From Deltaproteobacteria bacterium (GTDB lineage Bacteria; Myxococcota_A; UBA9042; PHBI01; JACKFB01): a DNA stretch of 64,000 bases. A model generated the notes under the pieces. The model was given only the letters and a program-made list of their open reading frames with translations, did no database searches and was not told the DNA's origin. Position numbers and translations under genes: made by a program. The DNA is taken from the NCBI GenBank assembly GCA_020632695.1, contig JACKFB010000001.1, forward strand, positions 124,001-188,000, in the 5' to 3' direction. Of this stretch, positions 1-9,322 are shown piece after piece (within the stretch, counting starts at the first letter, position 1; every line of letters begins with the position of its first letter).

Positions 1-7
1 TCATCAG

Positions 8-1429
8 ATGGGGTCGACGGTGCTCAAGCGACTTCTGGTCTGCGCGTCCGAGGTGGACGTGCAGATGGCGGTGGTTCACGCCGCGCAACCCCTCGAGCTG
101 ATGGTCGTGGCGACGGCCACCAGCAGCGAGGCGCGTCGGCGCGCCGACTCTGCCGACTTCCAGGGCGCCGTCATCACCTTCTCGAACCTGCTCGATCCCG
201 ACCGCGAGGTGCGGGCGCTGGTGGGCGCGCTGGCGCCGGGCCCGGTGGTGCTGCTGGCGGCCGCCGACCAGGTGGAGCGGGCGCTGGAGCTGCTCAAGCA
301 CGGCGTGCGCGACGTCATCGCGTTCCCGGCGTCGTCGGCGATGCTGCGGCATCGGCTGGCGCGCTGCTTCGACGCCGCGCCGCGCGGGGCCGCCGGGGAC
401 GGTGGGGCGCGGCCGACGGTGGCGCGGGACCACGGCCTGCTCGGCGACAGCGCCCCCATGCGGGCCGTGCGCCAGCGCATCGAGAAGCTGGCCTCCACCG
501 ACCTGCCGGTGGCCATCTACGGCGAGAGCGGCACCGGCAAGGAGCTGGCCGCGACGATGATCCACGCGGCCTCGCGCCGCCGCAACGGGCCGCTGGTCGT
601 CGCCAACTGCGCGGCGATGCCCGAGACGCTCTTCGAGAACGAGCTCTTCGGCCACGAGCGCGGGTCATACACCGGCGCCATGTCCACCTCCGGCGGCCTC
701 ATCGAGGAGGCGGCCGGAGGCACGCTGGTGCTCGACGAGATCGGCGAGCTGCCCTTGATGCTCCAGGCCAAGCTGCTGCGTCTGGTGCAGTTCAGCACCT
801 ACCGGCGCGTCGGCGGCTCCAAGCACCTCCAGGCGCACGTGCGCATCATCGCCGTGACCAACCGCGACCTGCGCGAGGCCTCGGAGCAGCAGCTCTTCCG
901 GCGCGATCTCTACTACCGGATCAACGTGCTGCACGTGTCGCTTCCGCCGCTGCGCCAGCACATCGAGGACCTGCCGGCCCTGGCCCAGGACATCGCCGAC
1001 CGCTTCTGCCGAGCCCACGGGCTGGCGCCGGTCACCTTCGCCGCCGACGCGCTGGAGCTGCTGATGCTGCACCGCTGGCCGGGCAACGTCCGCGAGTTGG
1101 AGAGCATCATCCAGTCGACCCTGGCGCTGGACTACGGCCAGGTCATCGGCGCGCGGCACATCGAGCTGGGGCTGGACCGCGACCTCCCGCCCAGCCGCAC
1201 CCACGTCGGGCTGGAGTGGGATCTCTCGCTGGGCTTCGCCGACGGCAAGCAGAAGCTGCTCGAGCAGTTCGAGCGGGCGTACCTGGTCCAGGCGTTGGAG
1301 CGCAGCGCGGGCAACGTGGCGGCGGCGGCGCGGGACGCGCGCATCGATCGCAAGACCATGTGGCGACTGCTGCGCAAGTACGGCCTGGACGCCGACGAGT
1401 TCCGCGCCCCCGGCGAGCTGCATCATTGA
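8..1429 (+). CDS. sigma-54-dependent transcriptional activator with degenerate receiver domain
   Basis: Bacterial enhancer-binding protein of 473 residues that should use ATP hydrolysis to remodel sigma-54 RNA polymerase. Residues 8-125 have the shape of a response-regulator receiver. They lack the acidic pair near the N-terminus (SE at that place), the phospho-acceptor Asp (ITFSN where a Asp-ending strand is expected) and the KP lysine (IAFP). The AAA+ domain has Walker A GESGTGKE (172-179), a GAFTGA-loop variant GSYTGA (219-224) and Walker B TLVLDEIGE. A Fis-type helix-turn-helix ends the protein (about 430-465). The frame is open to the left edge, so the true start may lie upstream. It converges on the kinase-fusion gene with 44 nt between stops. 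Family assignment is firm; regulation without phosphorylation is inference. Confidence 0.93.
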   Translation: MGSTVLKRLLVCASEVDVQMAVVHAAQPLELMVVATATSSEARRRADSADFQGAVITFSNLLDPDREVRALVGALAPGPVVLLAAADQVERALELLKHGVRDVIAFPASSAMLRHRLARCFDAAPRGAAGDGGARPTVARDHGLLGDSAPMRAVRQRIEKLASTDLPVAIYGESGTGKELAATMIHAASRRRNGPLVVANCAAMPETLFENELFGHERGSYTGAMSTSGGLIEEAAGGTLVLDEIGELPLMLQAKLLRLVQFSTYRRVGGSKHLQAHVRIIAVTNRDLREASEQQLFRRDLYYRINVLHVSLPPLRQHIEDLPALAQDIADRFCRAHGLAPVTFAADALELLMLHRWPGNVRELESIIQSTLALDYGQVIGARHIELGLDRDLPPSRTHVGLEWDLSLGFADGKQKLLEQFERAYLVQALERSAGNVAAAARDARIDRKTMWRLLRKYGLDADEFRAPGELHH

Positions 1430-1473
1430 CGCGTGGCGCGCGCGGCGCGCGCGGCGCCGCCCGGCGAGCCCGG

Positions 1474-4400
1474 TCAGTGCGGGAAGCTGGCGTCTTCCAG
1501 GGCGGGCAGCGTGAACCGGAAGGTGGCGCCGCCATAGGGCGCGTTCTCGGCCCAGATGCGCCCGGCGTGGCGCTCGACGATGTGGCGGGCGATGGCCAGC
1601 CCCAGGCCCAGACCCTGTGAGCGGCTGCGGTCGGGCCCCGCCTGGCCGAACTTGCGGAAGATCCCGTCGAGCGCCTCCGCCGGGATGCCGGGGCCGGAGT
1701 CGTGCACGGCGATCTCGACCTCGCCCATGCGCGAGACGTGGTCCTGCACCGACGCGAGGAAGCGGCTGGGCGGCACCGCCGGCCCCAGCTCGGCCTGGTC
1801 CATGGCGCGGCTGACCCGGCGCGCGGTCAGGCGGATCTCGCCGCCGTCGCGCGAGAACTTGATGGCGTTCGAGAGCAGGTTGGTGACCACCTGGATGAGC
1901 TGGTCACGGTTGCCGATGACCAGGGGCAGATCGTCGGGGACCTCGGAGTGCACGACCAGGTTTCGCGCGCGCCACAGCCCCGCCAGGTTGCGGGCCACCG
2001 AGTCGAGCAGCTCGGCCACCTGGACGCTGACCACGGTGTAGAGCGTGTCGTGGTGTTCGAGCCGCGCGAGCTTGTTGAGATCGACCACCATGCGGTTGAG
2101 GCGGCCCAGCTCGTCGGCGGCGATCATGAGGTGGCTCTGCATCTCCTCGGGGAGCTGGTCGGCGTCCATGCGCATGAGCTGAACGTAGCCGTAGATCGAG
2201 GTGAGCGGCGTCTTGAGCTCGTGGACGACGAAGGCCATCGCCTCGGTGCGGGCGCGCTCGCGCTCGACCAGCTCGGCGTGGGCCAGCGACGCCCCCATGA
2301 TGGCGGTGAGAGCCTCCAGCAGCGGCACCGCCGACTCGAGCGCCGCGTCGCAGGGGGTGCGGCTGTCCACGTAGAGCACGCCGTGGTTGCGGCCCTCGCT
2401 ACGGATGGGGACGGCCACGACCGTGCGCAGCCCCAGGTGCCCCACGCTCTGCGCGGTGCGGTAGCGCGAATCCGCCGACGCCACCGGGACGATGATGGTC
2501 TCGCCGAGGCGGTGCGCGTCCAGGGTGATGGAGCGGCTGAACGCCACCTCCTTCTCGTCCGGGACGTCGGTGTCGGCGCGCCGCACGGTCTTCGCGACCG
2601 GCCGCCCGGAACGGTCGAAGGCGATGACCAGCCCGCGATCGGCGGGCACCAGCTCCATGATCCGCTTCAGCGTGTCGTCGAGGAAGGTCTGCAGATCGTG
2701 GATCTGATCGATGCGGCGCGCGAACTCGACCACCGCGGCGAGCTGGGTGCGCGCCGCCTCCTCGCCGCCGCGAGCCCCGTGGGCCGCCGGCTGCGCCGAC
2801 ACGGCCCCCAGCGCCTGGGCGGTCTGCTCCAGGTCCCAGCCGGCGTCCATCCGTGAGAGCTGCGCCAGCTCCGACTTCAGCCGCAGCCGGGCCTCCTCGG
2901 CCTGGCCATGGGCGGCCAGCACCAGCGCCTCCTCCCGCTCGAGGCGCAGCAGCTCCAGCGCCGCGCCGGTGTCCTGCAGCGCGCCCAGCCCCGAGCGCAC
3001 CGACTGGGTCGCGCCGACCAGGTCGCCGTCGCGTCGCAGCGCCATCGAGAGCAGGCGGTGCAGGTTCCCCAGCTCCAGGCGCAGATCGATCTCCGCGGCC
3101 CGCGCAAGAGCCTCGCGGATCGCCGCCGGGTCCAGCGCCTCCGGCTCCTCCAGCGCGATGAGGTCCATCGAGCGCCGCACGGCCTCGAGCTCCTCGTCGA
3201 CGGCGCCGATGGCCTGCGACAGGGTGATGGTCGCCCGCAGCCGGCCGCGCGCCTCGTCCCAGCGCCCGGCACGCATCAGGGTGTCGCCCAGGTTGCCGAG
3301 GATCATCGCCTCGACCCGCGGCGAGTCGGACTCCCGCGCGAGCTGCAGCCCCTCGAGCAGCAGCGCCTCCGAGCGCGCGAAGAGCCCGCGCTCGCGATAG
3401 ACCGAGCCGAGATTGTTCAGCAGGCGCATGCGCTCCACGCGCTCGCCGGTCTGCTCGAGCACCTGGAGGAAGGCCTCGAAGCGGTCGGTGGCCCGCCGGT
3501 AGTCGCCACGGTAGTAGTGCACGATCGCGAGGTTGTTCTCGCACTTGCCGACCATGCTCAGCAGGCCCAGGCGCCGGAAGCTCTTCAGCGCCTCCTCGTA
3601 GACCTCCAGCGCCTCGTCGTAGCGGGCCAGGTGCCGCAGCGCCGTGCCCATGGACATCCGCGCCTCGGCCTCGCCGTGCCGGTCGTCCACCGACTCGAAG
3701 CCGGCCACCGCCTGGCGATCCTCGTCCAGCGCCGCCTCCCAGCGCCCCGAGGACCAGCAGATGTTCCCGCGCAGCTTCCGCACGCGCGCCATCTGCCACG
3801 GGTCCTCCGAGGTCTCGGCCTCTGCGCGCGCCTGCTCGGCCGCCGCCCACGCCCGCTCCCAGTGCCCCTGCTGCTGCGACGCGTGGCCCAGGAAGTAGCA
3901 GGCCTCCAGACGATCCGACTGCTCGGCCGCCGGATCGGCCAGCACCAGCTCCAGCATCCGGCGCCCGTCGTCGTACTCGCCGCGCGCGATCGCCACATGC
4001 CCCAGGCGCACCCGCAGTCCGGCCGACCGGGCACCCGACGCGCCGGACAACGCTCGCTCGAAGGACTCCCGGGCCTCGTCGAAGCGCCCCACCTGCCGGC
4101 ACAGGTCGCCGAAGGCCGTGTCCAGCGCCACCCTCTCGGCCAGCGCTTCGGCGTCCGCCCCCGGCACCGCGTCCCGCGCCAGCTCCAGCAGCCGCCGCGC
4201 GCGGGCGTAGGCGCCCTCGGCCAGCCAGTGTGCTGCCGCCGCCCTCGCGGCCGGGGCGCCCGTCTGCCATTGCCCGCTGCCGAGCAGGTGGCGCGCCATG
4301 TCGCCCAGCACGCCCTCGGCCGCCAGGGCGTCGAAGGAGTCGGCGCCCGCGCGCTCGGCGAGCGTCGACGCGAACGCCGCATGGAGCTGCTCGCGATCGG

Positions 4401-6432
4401 CCGGGGCCAGCTCGTCCGCCAGGAGCTGGCGGATCGTCGACTGCCCGAAGCGTAGCGGCCACACCCCATCGACGTTGGGCGCCAGCAGCCGCAGGCGCCA
4501 CAGCTCGAGCAGCGCCTCGTCGTCCGGCGCCGGCATCCCGATCGCCTCGTCGATGAGCTCGGGATCGAAGCTCTCGCCCATGACCGCGGCGACTCGCAAG
4601 AACCCGCGCGCCTCGGGCGGGACCAGCTCCAGTCGGCGTTGCGCCAGCCGCCGCAGCACCGGCTCGCCGCCCGCGCCCGCCGCCAGGCTCAGCTCGCCCG
4701 CCACGTACCAGCGCCCGCGCCGCAGCCGCAGCCGCCCGCTGGTGACCAGCCAGTGCACGGTCTCGGTGGCGGCCGCCGGGTTGCCCGCGGACTCCTCGCT
4801 GAGCCAGTCGACCAGCGCCTCCGCTCCGTGGACCTGTCCGAGCGACGTGCGCACGAACTCGGCCATCGCCGCGCGGTCGAGCGGCGCCAGCGGCACCGCC
4901 TCCAGGCTCTCGGCGCCCCCCGCGCCGAACTCCACCGCCGCGCTGCCGGCGGCGACCAGCACCAGCGAGGCCATCGCCGCGCCGCGCGCCAGGCCCTCGA
5001 CGACGCGCGCGGCCAGCGGCCCGGCGTCGTCCAGATCGTCGACCAGCACCACCAGCGAGCCCTCGCGGGCCAGCGCGTGGAGCACGCTCAGCAGGTGCCC
5101 GATGCGTCCGGCCAGCCGCAGCTCGGTCGCGTCGCCGCGCCCGGAGCCGGCCTCGTCGCGGCCGGTGAGGCCGTCCAGCAGCAGCCGCATCTCGGTGCGT
5201 TGACCGGAGGGGAGCTCCCGCAGCACGCCGAGCAGGCCGCGCACGAGCACCTCGGGCGCGCCCAGCAGGTCGGTCGCTCGCCAGCGCACGACGCGCGCGC
5301 CGGCCAGTCGGGCGCGGATCGCCAGCTCCTCCAGCAGGCGCGTGCGGCCGCTCCCCTCGGAGCCCTGCACCCACAGCGCCGCGCCGGCGCCGGAGGCCGC
5401 GAGCCCGAGCTTCGCGTCGAAGCGCCCCAGCGCGTCACTGCGGCCCACCAGCGCCGGAGACCCGATGAGCAGCGAGGCGTCCTCGGGCGCCTCCGCCGCG
5501 GCCAGGTCGGTCCCCATGACCTCGGCCAGTTCGGAGAGGACCTGGCGAGCGGTCGCGGGGCGCTCGCCAGGCGCTTTACGCAAGAGACGGTCGACGAGTC
5601 GCGAGAAGCCGAGATCGAGCCCGGGCACGACGGTGGACAGAAGCGGCGCGTCGGTCTCGAGGTGGCCCCGGACCACCTCGGCGACGGTGTCCCCTGCGAA
5701 CGGCGGAGCACCCTGCGCGAGCTCATAGAGCATCACGCCCGCCGCATACAGGTCCGCTCGCGCATCACGCGGCTGTTGCCTCAGGAGCTCCGGTGCCATG
5801 TAGCGCACCGTCCCTCCATTCAGCTCGTCCCCGACAGGCTCCCCAGCCATGCCGAAGTCCAGCAGCATGGGCTGCGCAGGATCCCCATCGATGCACCGGA
5901 CGTTGTCCGGCTTCAGGTCACCATGCACGATTCCGCGCTCGTGCAGGTACGCGAGCGTCTCGAAGACCCTCTGCGCAAAGAGCAGCAGCTGGGCGTTGTC
6001 GCCCAGCTCGATGACCGCCGTCGGGGGCTCACCCTCGACGAGGTCCATCAGCAGGTAGGCGCCGATCTCGGGATCGGAGCCCACGTCGTGGACGCGAACG
6101 CAGCCGGGGTGCGAGAGGCGCGCCAGCACCCGGAACTCCCGCAGCTTCTGCCCTGTGAGGCCGTTCGGATCGAGCACCTTCAGGGCGCGAACCTCGCCGT
6201 GTACCGTGTCGCGCACGCGGTACACGGCTCCCGAACCGCCCGCGCCGAGCAGCTCCTCCACCGCGAAGGCGCCCGCGACCACGGTCCCGGGCGCCAGCTC
6301 TGGTGGCGGCGCATCCTCGACGCCAAACGCCGCCTCAGCCCACGCAGCTCCGGGTTCGGAGTCGCCGGACTCCGCGGGAGCGTCTTCCGGAACGCCCCGC
6401 GAGCCAATGGGCTGGGCGGTGTTTGTCAGCAT
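1474..6432 (-). CDS. Ser/Thr protein kinase - STAND ATPase - TPR - GAF - histidine kinase fusion
   Basis: Very large cytoplasmic signalling protein (1652 residues). Order: Gly-rich loop GAGGSGAV near 63-70, catalytic loop HGDLKPDN (170-177), DFG (192-194), APE; then a STAND/AAA-16 ATPase from about 328 with P-loop GSEGSGRT (357-364); then TPR-like helices about 790-1170; then GAF about 1240-1390; then HisKA with VVHELKTPLTS (His about 1404) and HATPase boxes (TNLLSNAIKF, DSGPGIP, GLGLGLAI at about 1607). The lysine of the P-loop is replaced by Arg, while the eukaryote-like kinase and histidine-kinase motifs look intact. No membrane segment is obvious. The gene follows the secreted protease gene on the same strand after 39 nt, so it may share that gene's sigma-54 promoter. 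The partner regulator is unknown; the convergent sigma-54 activator is the obvious candidate. Confidence 0.93.
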   Translation of the reverse strand: MLTNTAQPIGSRGVPEDAPAESGDSEPGAAWAEAAFGVEDAPPPELAPGTVVAGAFAVEELLGAGGSGAVYRVRDTVHGEVRALKVLDPNGLTGQKLREFRVLARLSHPGCVRVHDVGSDPEIGAYLLMDLVEGEPPTAVIELGDNAQLLLFAQRVFETLAYLHERGIVHGDLKPDNVRCIDGDPAQPMLLDFGMAGEPVGDELNGGTVRYMAPELLRQQPRDARADLYAAGVMLYELAQGAPPFAGDTVAEVVRGHLETDAPLLSTVVPGLDLGFSRLVDRLLRKAPGERPATARQVLSELAEVMGTDLAAAEAPEDASLLIGSPALVGRSDALGRFDAKLGLAASGAGAALWVQGSEGSGRTRLLEELAIRARLAGARVVRWRATDLLGAPEVLVRGLLGVLRELPSGQRTEMRLLLDGLTGRDEAGSGRGDATELRLAGRIGHLLSVLHALAREGSLVVLVDDLDDAGPLAARVVEGLARGAAMASLVLVAAGSAAVEFGAGGAESLEAVPLAPLDRAAMAEFVRTSLGQVHGAEALVDWLSEESAGNPAAATETVHWLVTSGRLRLRRGRWYVAGELSLAAGAGGEPVLRRLAQRRLELVPPEARGFLRVAAVMGESFDPELIDEAIGMPAPDDEALLELWRLRLLAPNVDGVWPLRFGQSTIRQLLADELAPADREQLHAAFASTLAERAGADSFDALAAEGVLGDMARHLLGSGQWQTGAPAARAAAAHWLAEGAYARARRLLELARDAVPGADAEALAERVALDTAFGDLCRQVGRFDEARESFERALSGASGARSAGLRVRLGHVAIARGEYDDGRRMLELVLADPAAEQSDRLEACYFLGHASQQQGHWERAWAAAEQARAEAETSEDPWQMARVRKLRGNICWSSGRWEAALDEDRQAVAGFESVDDRHGEAEARMSMGTALRHLARYDEALEVYEEALKSFRRLGLLSMVGKCENNLAIVHYYRGDYRRATDRFEAFLQVLEQTGERVERMRLLNNLGSVYRERGLFARSEALLLEGLQLARESDSPRVEAMILGNLGDTLMRAGRWDEARGRLRATITLSQAIGAVDEELEAVRRSMDLIALEEPEALDPAAIREALARAAEIDLRLELGNLHRLLSMALRRDGDLVGATQSVRSGLGALQDTGAALELLRLEREEALVLAAHGQAEEARLRLKSELAQLSRMDAGWDLEQTAQALGAVSAQPAAHGARGGEEAARTQLAAVVEFARRIDQIHDLQTFLDDTLKRIMELVPADRGLVIAFDRSGRPVAKTVRRADTDVPDEKEVAFSRSITLDAHRLGETIIVPVASADSRYRTAQSVGHLGLRTVVAVPIRSEGRNHGVLYVDSRTPCDAALESAVPLLEALTAIMGASLAHAELVERERARTEAMAFVVHELKTPLTSIYGYVQLMRMDADQLPEEMQSHLMIAADELGRLNRMVVDLNKLARLEHHDTLYTVVSVQVAELLDSVARNLAGLWRARNLVVHSEVPDDLPLVIGNRDQLIQVVTNLLSNAIKFSRDGGEIRLTARRVSRAMDQAELGPAVPPSRFLASVQDHVSRMGEVEIAVHDSGPGIPAEALDGIFRKFGQAGPDRSRSQGLGLGLAIARHIVERHAGRIWAENAPYGGATFRFTLPALEDASFPH

Positions 6433-6471
6433 TCTTCCATCTTAGACCTGTCCGCGTCGCAGACGCATCCG

Positions 6472-9258
6472 TCAGTCCAGTTCCGAGCGCTGGGTGCCCG
6501 GGACCGGAGCCGTCGTTCCGCCGAAGCGCGTCGCTGCAGCCGAGGCGACAAGGGCGCCAGAGCCGTAGGGCGAGCCCACGGCCCAGCGCGGCGCCGTGCC
6601 GCCGTTGGTCGGCTCGATCGCCCGCGGCTGCACCGAGGCGAGCTGCGTCAGATCGTAGCCGAGCTGTGAGGTGACCGAGGACGTCAGCGGCAACGAGGTC
6701 GCCGCCTGCGCGGTGCCGATGGTCGTCGTCGTGACGGAGCGGCTCGCGAGCTGCACCTGCAGGTTCGCCGTGTTGGCGAGCAGCAGGGCCGGATTCAGCA
6801 CGCCGCGATCCAGCACCAGCGAGGACGAGGCCATCCCCGATCCGTTGGTCAGCCAGATCACGCCGCGCACCGCGCTCGAGAGCGGCAGGTAGGCGTCCCA
6901 GGCGTAGCGGATGCCGCCGACGATGATCGAGCTGGACGCCATGCCCTGGCCCAGCGTGTAGCCCATCGCCGCCACCCGCAGCGTGTTGTAGCTGCTGAGC
7001 AGGGCCGGGTTGAAGAAGCTCTGGTCGAAGATGATCGAGCTGGAGGCCATGCCGCTGCCGTAGGTGCGGAGGATCACCGCGCTCTGCATCGTCGCGTGGG
7101 AGAGCAGGTAGGCGCCGTCGAAGATCGCGACCAGCGAGCTGGAGGCCATGCCGGCGCCGAAGGCACGCTGCATGTACGTCAGCTGGTAGTTCATCGTCGT
7201 GACGTCGCGCAGGGTGGCGGCGGCGGTGGGGTCCAGCAGGGCGATGAGCGAGCTCGAGGCCATGCCAGCGCCGAAGCTCGAGAGCAGGCGATAGCTGAGC
7301 TCCTCGACGCGGCTGAAGATCGCCGGGCGCAACACCCGCGCACCCTTGGCGCAGCCGCCCTGGGCGGCCAGGACGGCCTCGACCTCGAGGCTCCAGTTCA
7401 CGCCCGCCGATCCGTTGGCGCTGACCTGGGCCGAGACGAAGGTCGCGATCCCGTCACGATCGGTGGTCGCGGTGAGCTGATGGGAGGAGGACCCGGAGAT
7501 GCGGCCGTAGACCGTGGCGCCCGAGACCGGCGTCAGGTCGGCGTCCACGATCTCGACCTGGAAGCGCGCCATGCGGCGGCCGGCGGTGGGCTCGACGATG
7601 GCCCCGACCGGGTTGGCGAACACCTGCGCGGCGCGGCAGGCCTCCGAGATGTCGGCGTTCAGGGCGGCGTCGACCGCGGCACCGGCGTTGACGCGGCCGC
7701 TGCCCGACACCGCGTCGAACCCGCCGCTCACGCCGGTCTTGGTCGCCGTCTGATGCAGGCGGGTGCGGACGTCCTCTGGCGAATCGCCGGCGGCCAGCAG
7801 CAGCGCGACGACCGCGCTGGTCTGCGCCGCGGCGGGCGAGGTGCCGGAGACCAGGAAGTAGCCGATATCCGTCGGGTCACCCTGGCTGAAGCTCTGCGCG
7901 ACCAGGGCGTCCGGGAGGCCGTTGCGGTCGACGTCGTCGGTGTGCGAGCCGCCGGGTGCCAGCACGTCGACCAGCGCGCTGGAGTTGGAGTAGCTCGCGC
8001 GGACGCCGGCGGTCGCCAGGTCGTTCGACAGATCGGTGGGGCGATAGGCGCCGACGGCCAGCACGCTCGGGAAGGCCGCCGGGTAGGGCACGAAGCTGCC
8101 TCCGCTGTTGCCGGTGGCGGCCACGACCACGATGCCCGCCTCGTCCGCCGCGTTGATCGCGGCCTGCAGCATCGGGGAGGGGCGATAGGCCTCCGGGAAC
8201 ACCAGGCTGAGGTTGATCACGTCGGCGCCATGATCGATGGCCCAGGCGATGCCCTCGACCAGCCACGCCTCGGTCCCAGAGTTGGACGAATCCAGCACCT
8301 TGACGGGCATGATGTTCAGATTCGGGGCGATCGGGTAGGCGGCGCCGATGCCGCTCATGAGCGAGGTCATCTCGGTGCCGTGCCCGTGGTCGTCGTTGGC
8401 GTGGTCGTCGCCGTGGACGACGTCACGCGGGGAGACGAAGGTCACGTGGGCGAGATCGGGCGCCTGCACGTAAGTCCCGCTGGCGTCGGCGCGGGTCTCG
8501 TAGGCGACGCCGGTGTCCAGGACCGCGACAGTCATCGCCTCGCCGCCCATGCCGGCGTCCACGACCGAGGGCACGTCGAGCTGACGCAGGTTCCACTGCA
8601 GGTCGCGGTAGACGGCCTCGTGCCGCGAGCGGTCGGAGGCCACCAGCTCCAGGCGCTTGCTGGTCGTGTCGCCCTCGAGCAGATGCACCGCGCCGTCGAG
8701 GGTGACCGGCACCATGCCGGCGCCCTGCATGAGCGCGTTCCCGCGGGCGTCGGCGACGATCGCCTCCCGCTGCACCGAGGCGATCGCCGCCTCGAGCGCG
8801 ATCTCGCCCGGCACTCCGAGGCGGGCCATGCCCAATGCCTCGGAGTGAGAGCGCACGGTCATGCCGTGCCGCTTCGCCAGTGCAGCCAGTTCCTCGGCGC
8901 CCGTTCCCGGCCGCAGAGCGACCAGGACCTCGTCGGCCACGACGGCGACGGGGCCCTGGTCGGTCATGATCTCATGGGCTTGGGGCGCGTTCGTGCCACC
9001 AGCGGCCATGGGGACGGTCATGGGGCGAGCCTGCCCGGCGTACGCCGCGGCCACCGCGCGCTCAGGACGCGCCGCGTCCGCTCGGACGGGGGACGGCGCC
9101 AGGGCGACCGGGGAGGACGGACCGGTCGGCGCGAGGGCGGCCCGAGACGCGGTGCTTGAACGATAAGGTGAATCGTTCCGGTCGGTTGAGCCAATAAAGA
9201 GGGTGGACAGCGCACATGACACTGCCACCACGACGAGGCTTCGCAGCGAGCCACTCAT
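6472..9258 (-). CDS. secreted subtilisin-like serine protease (S8) with C-terminal GMASSS repeats
   Basis: A 928-residue exported protease. Residues 1-24 look like a signal peptide, about 105-170 resemble an S8 inhibitor propeptide, and the catalytic domain spans about 220-535. The triad is Asp248 (AVLDTG), His293 (HGHGTEM) and Ser474 (SGTSPAAA), with oxyanion Asn384 (ATGNSG). The residue after the catalytic Ser is Pro, not the usual Met. A beta-sandwich-like region (545-645) precedes five copies of G-x-GMASSS-[LI]-[IV] at 665, 703, 736, 772 and 808, spaced 33-38 residues; I know no function for this repeat. The start is set by CGGAGA 8 nt before ATG. A sigma-54 promoter lies 65 nt upstream. 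It probably processes extracellular or envelope proteins; its substrate is unknown. Confidence 0.93.
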   Translation of the reverse strand: MSGSLRSLVVVAVSCALSTLFIGSTDRNDSPYRSSTASRAALAPTGPSSPVALAPSPVRADAARPERAVAAAYAGQARPMTVPMAAGGTNAPQAHEIMTDQGPVAVVADEVLVALRPGTGAEELAALAKRHGMTVRSHSEALGMARLGVPGEIALEAAIASVQREAIVADARGNALMQGAGMVPVTLDGAVHLLEGDTTSKRLELVASDRSRHEAVYRDLQWNLRQLDVPSVVDAGMGGEAMTVAVLDTGVAYETRADASGTYVQAPDLAHVTFVSPRDVVHGDDHANDDHGHGTEMTSLMSGIGAAYPIAPNLNIMPVKVLDSSNSGTEAWLVEGIAWAIDHGADVINLSLVFPEAYRPSPMLQAAINAADEAGIVVVAATGNSGGSFVPYPAAFPSVLAVGAYRPTDLSNDLATAGVRASYSNSSALVDVLAPGGSHTDDVDRNGLPDALVAQSFSQGDPTDIGYFLVSGTSPAAAQTSAVVALLLAAGDSPEDVRTRLHQTATKTGVSGGFDAVSGSGRVNAGAAVDAALNADISEACRAAQVFANPVGAIVEPTAGRRMARFQVEIVDADLTPVSGATVYGRISGSSSHQLTATTDRDGIATFVSAQVSANGSAGVNWSLEVEAVLAAQGGCAKGARVLRPAIFSRVEELSYRLLSSFGAGMASSSLIALLDPTAAATLRDVTTMNYQLTYMQRAFGAGMASSSLVAIFDGAYLLSHATMQSAVILRTYGSGMASSSIIFDQSFFNPALLSSYNTLRVAAMGYTLGQGMASSSIIVGGIRYAWDAYLPLSSAVRGVIWLTNGSGMASSSLVLDRGVLNPALLLANTANLQVQLASRSVTTTTIGTAQAATSLPLTSSVTSQLGYDLTQLASVQPRAIEPTNGGTAPRWAVGSPYGSGALVASAAATRFGGTTAPVPGTQRSELD
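6820..7272 (-). repeat. five protein-level GMASSS repeats in the protease C-terminus
   Basis: Residues 663-813 of the protease contain GMASSS five times (665-670, 703-708, 736-741, 772-777, 808-813). Each is preceded by G-[ASQ] and followed by two aliphatic residues. A degraded sixth copy may be YGSGALVAS near 898-906. The intervening 27-32 residues vary but are rich in Leu, Tyr, Asn and Ser, suggesting a solenoid or stacked hairpins. Confidence 0.8.
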
Positions 9259-9322
9259 GGGGTTCTCCGGGGGGATTGTAGGTTGGGCTTGGGGGGGCCC
9301 GATCTTGAACGTCGTTTACAAT

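Noticed and set aside
2399..6669. Long open frames antisense to or out of frame with the kinase-fusion gene (up to 991 codons)
   Set aside because: They are Arg/Gly/Ala/His-rich with no motifs; such frames are expected opposite GC-rich genes. The kinase frame has many intact domain motifs.
7096..9159. A 687-codon frame antisense to the protease gene
   Set aside because: Composition is typical of a shadow frame and the protease frame carries a full catalytic triad.
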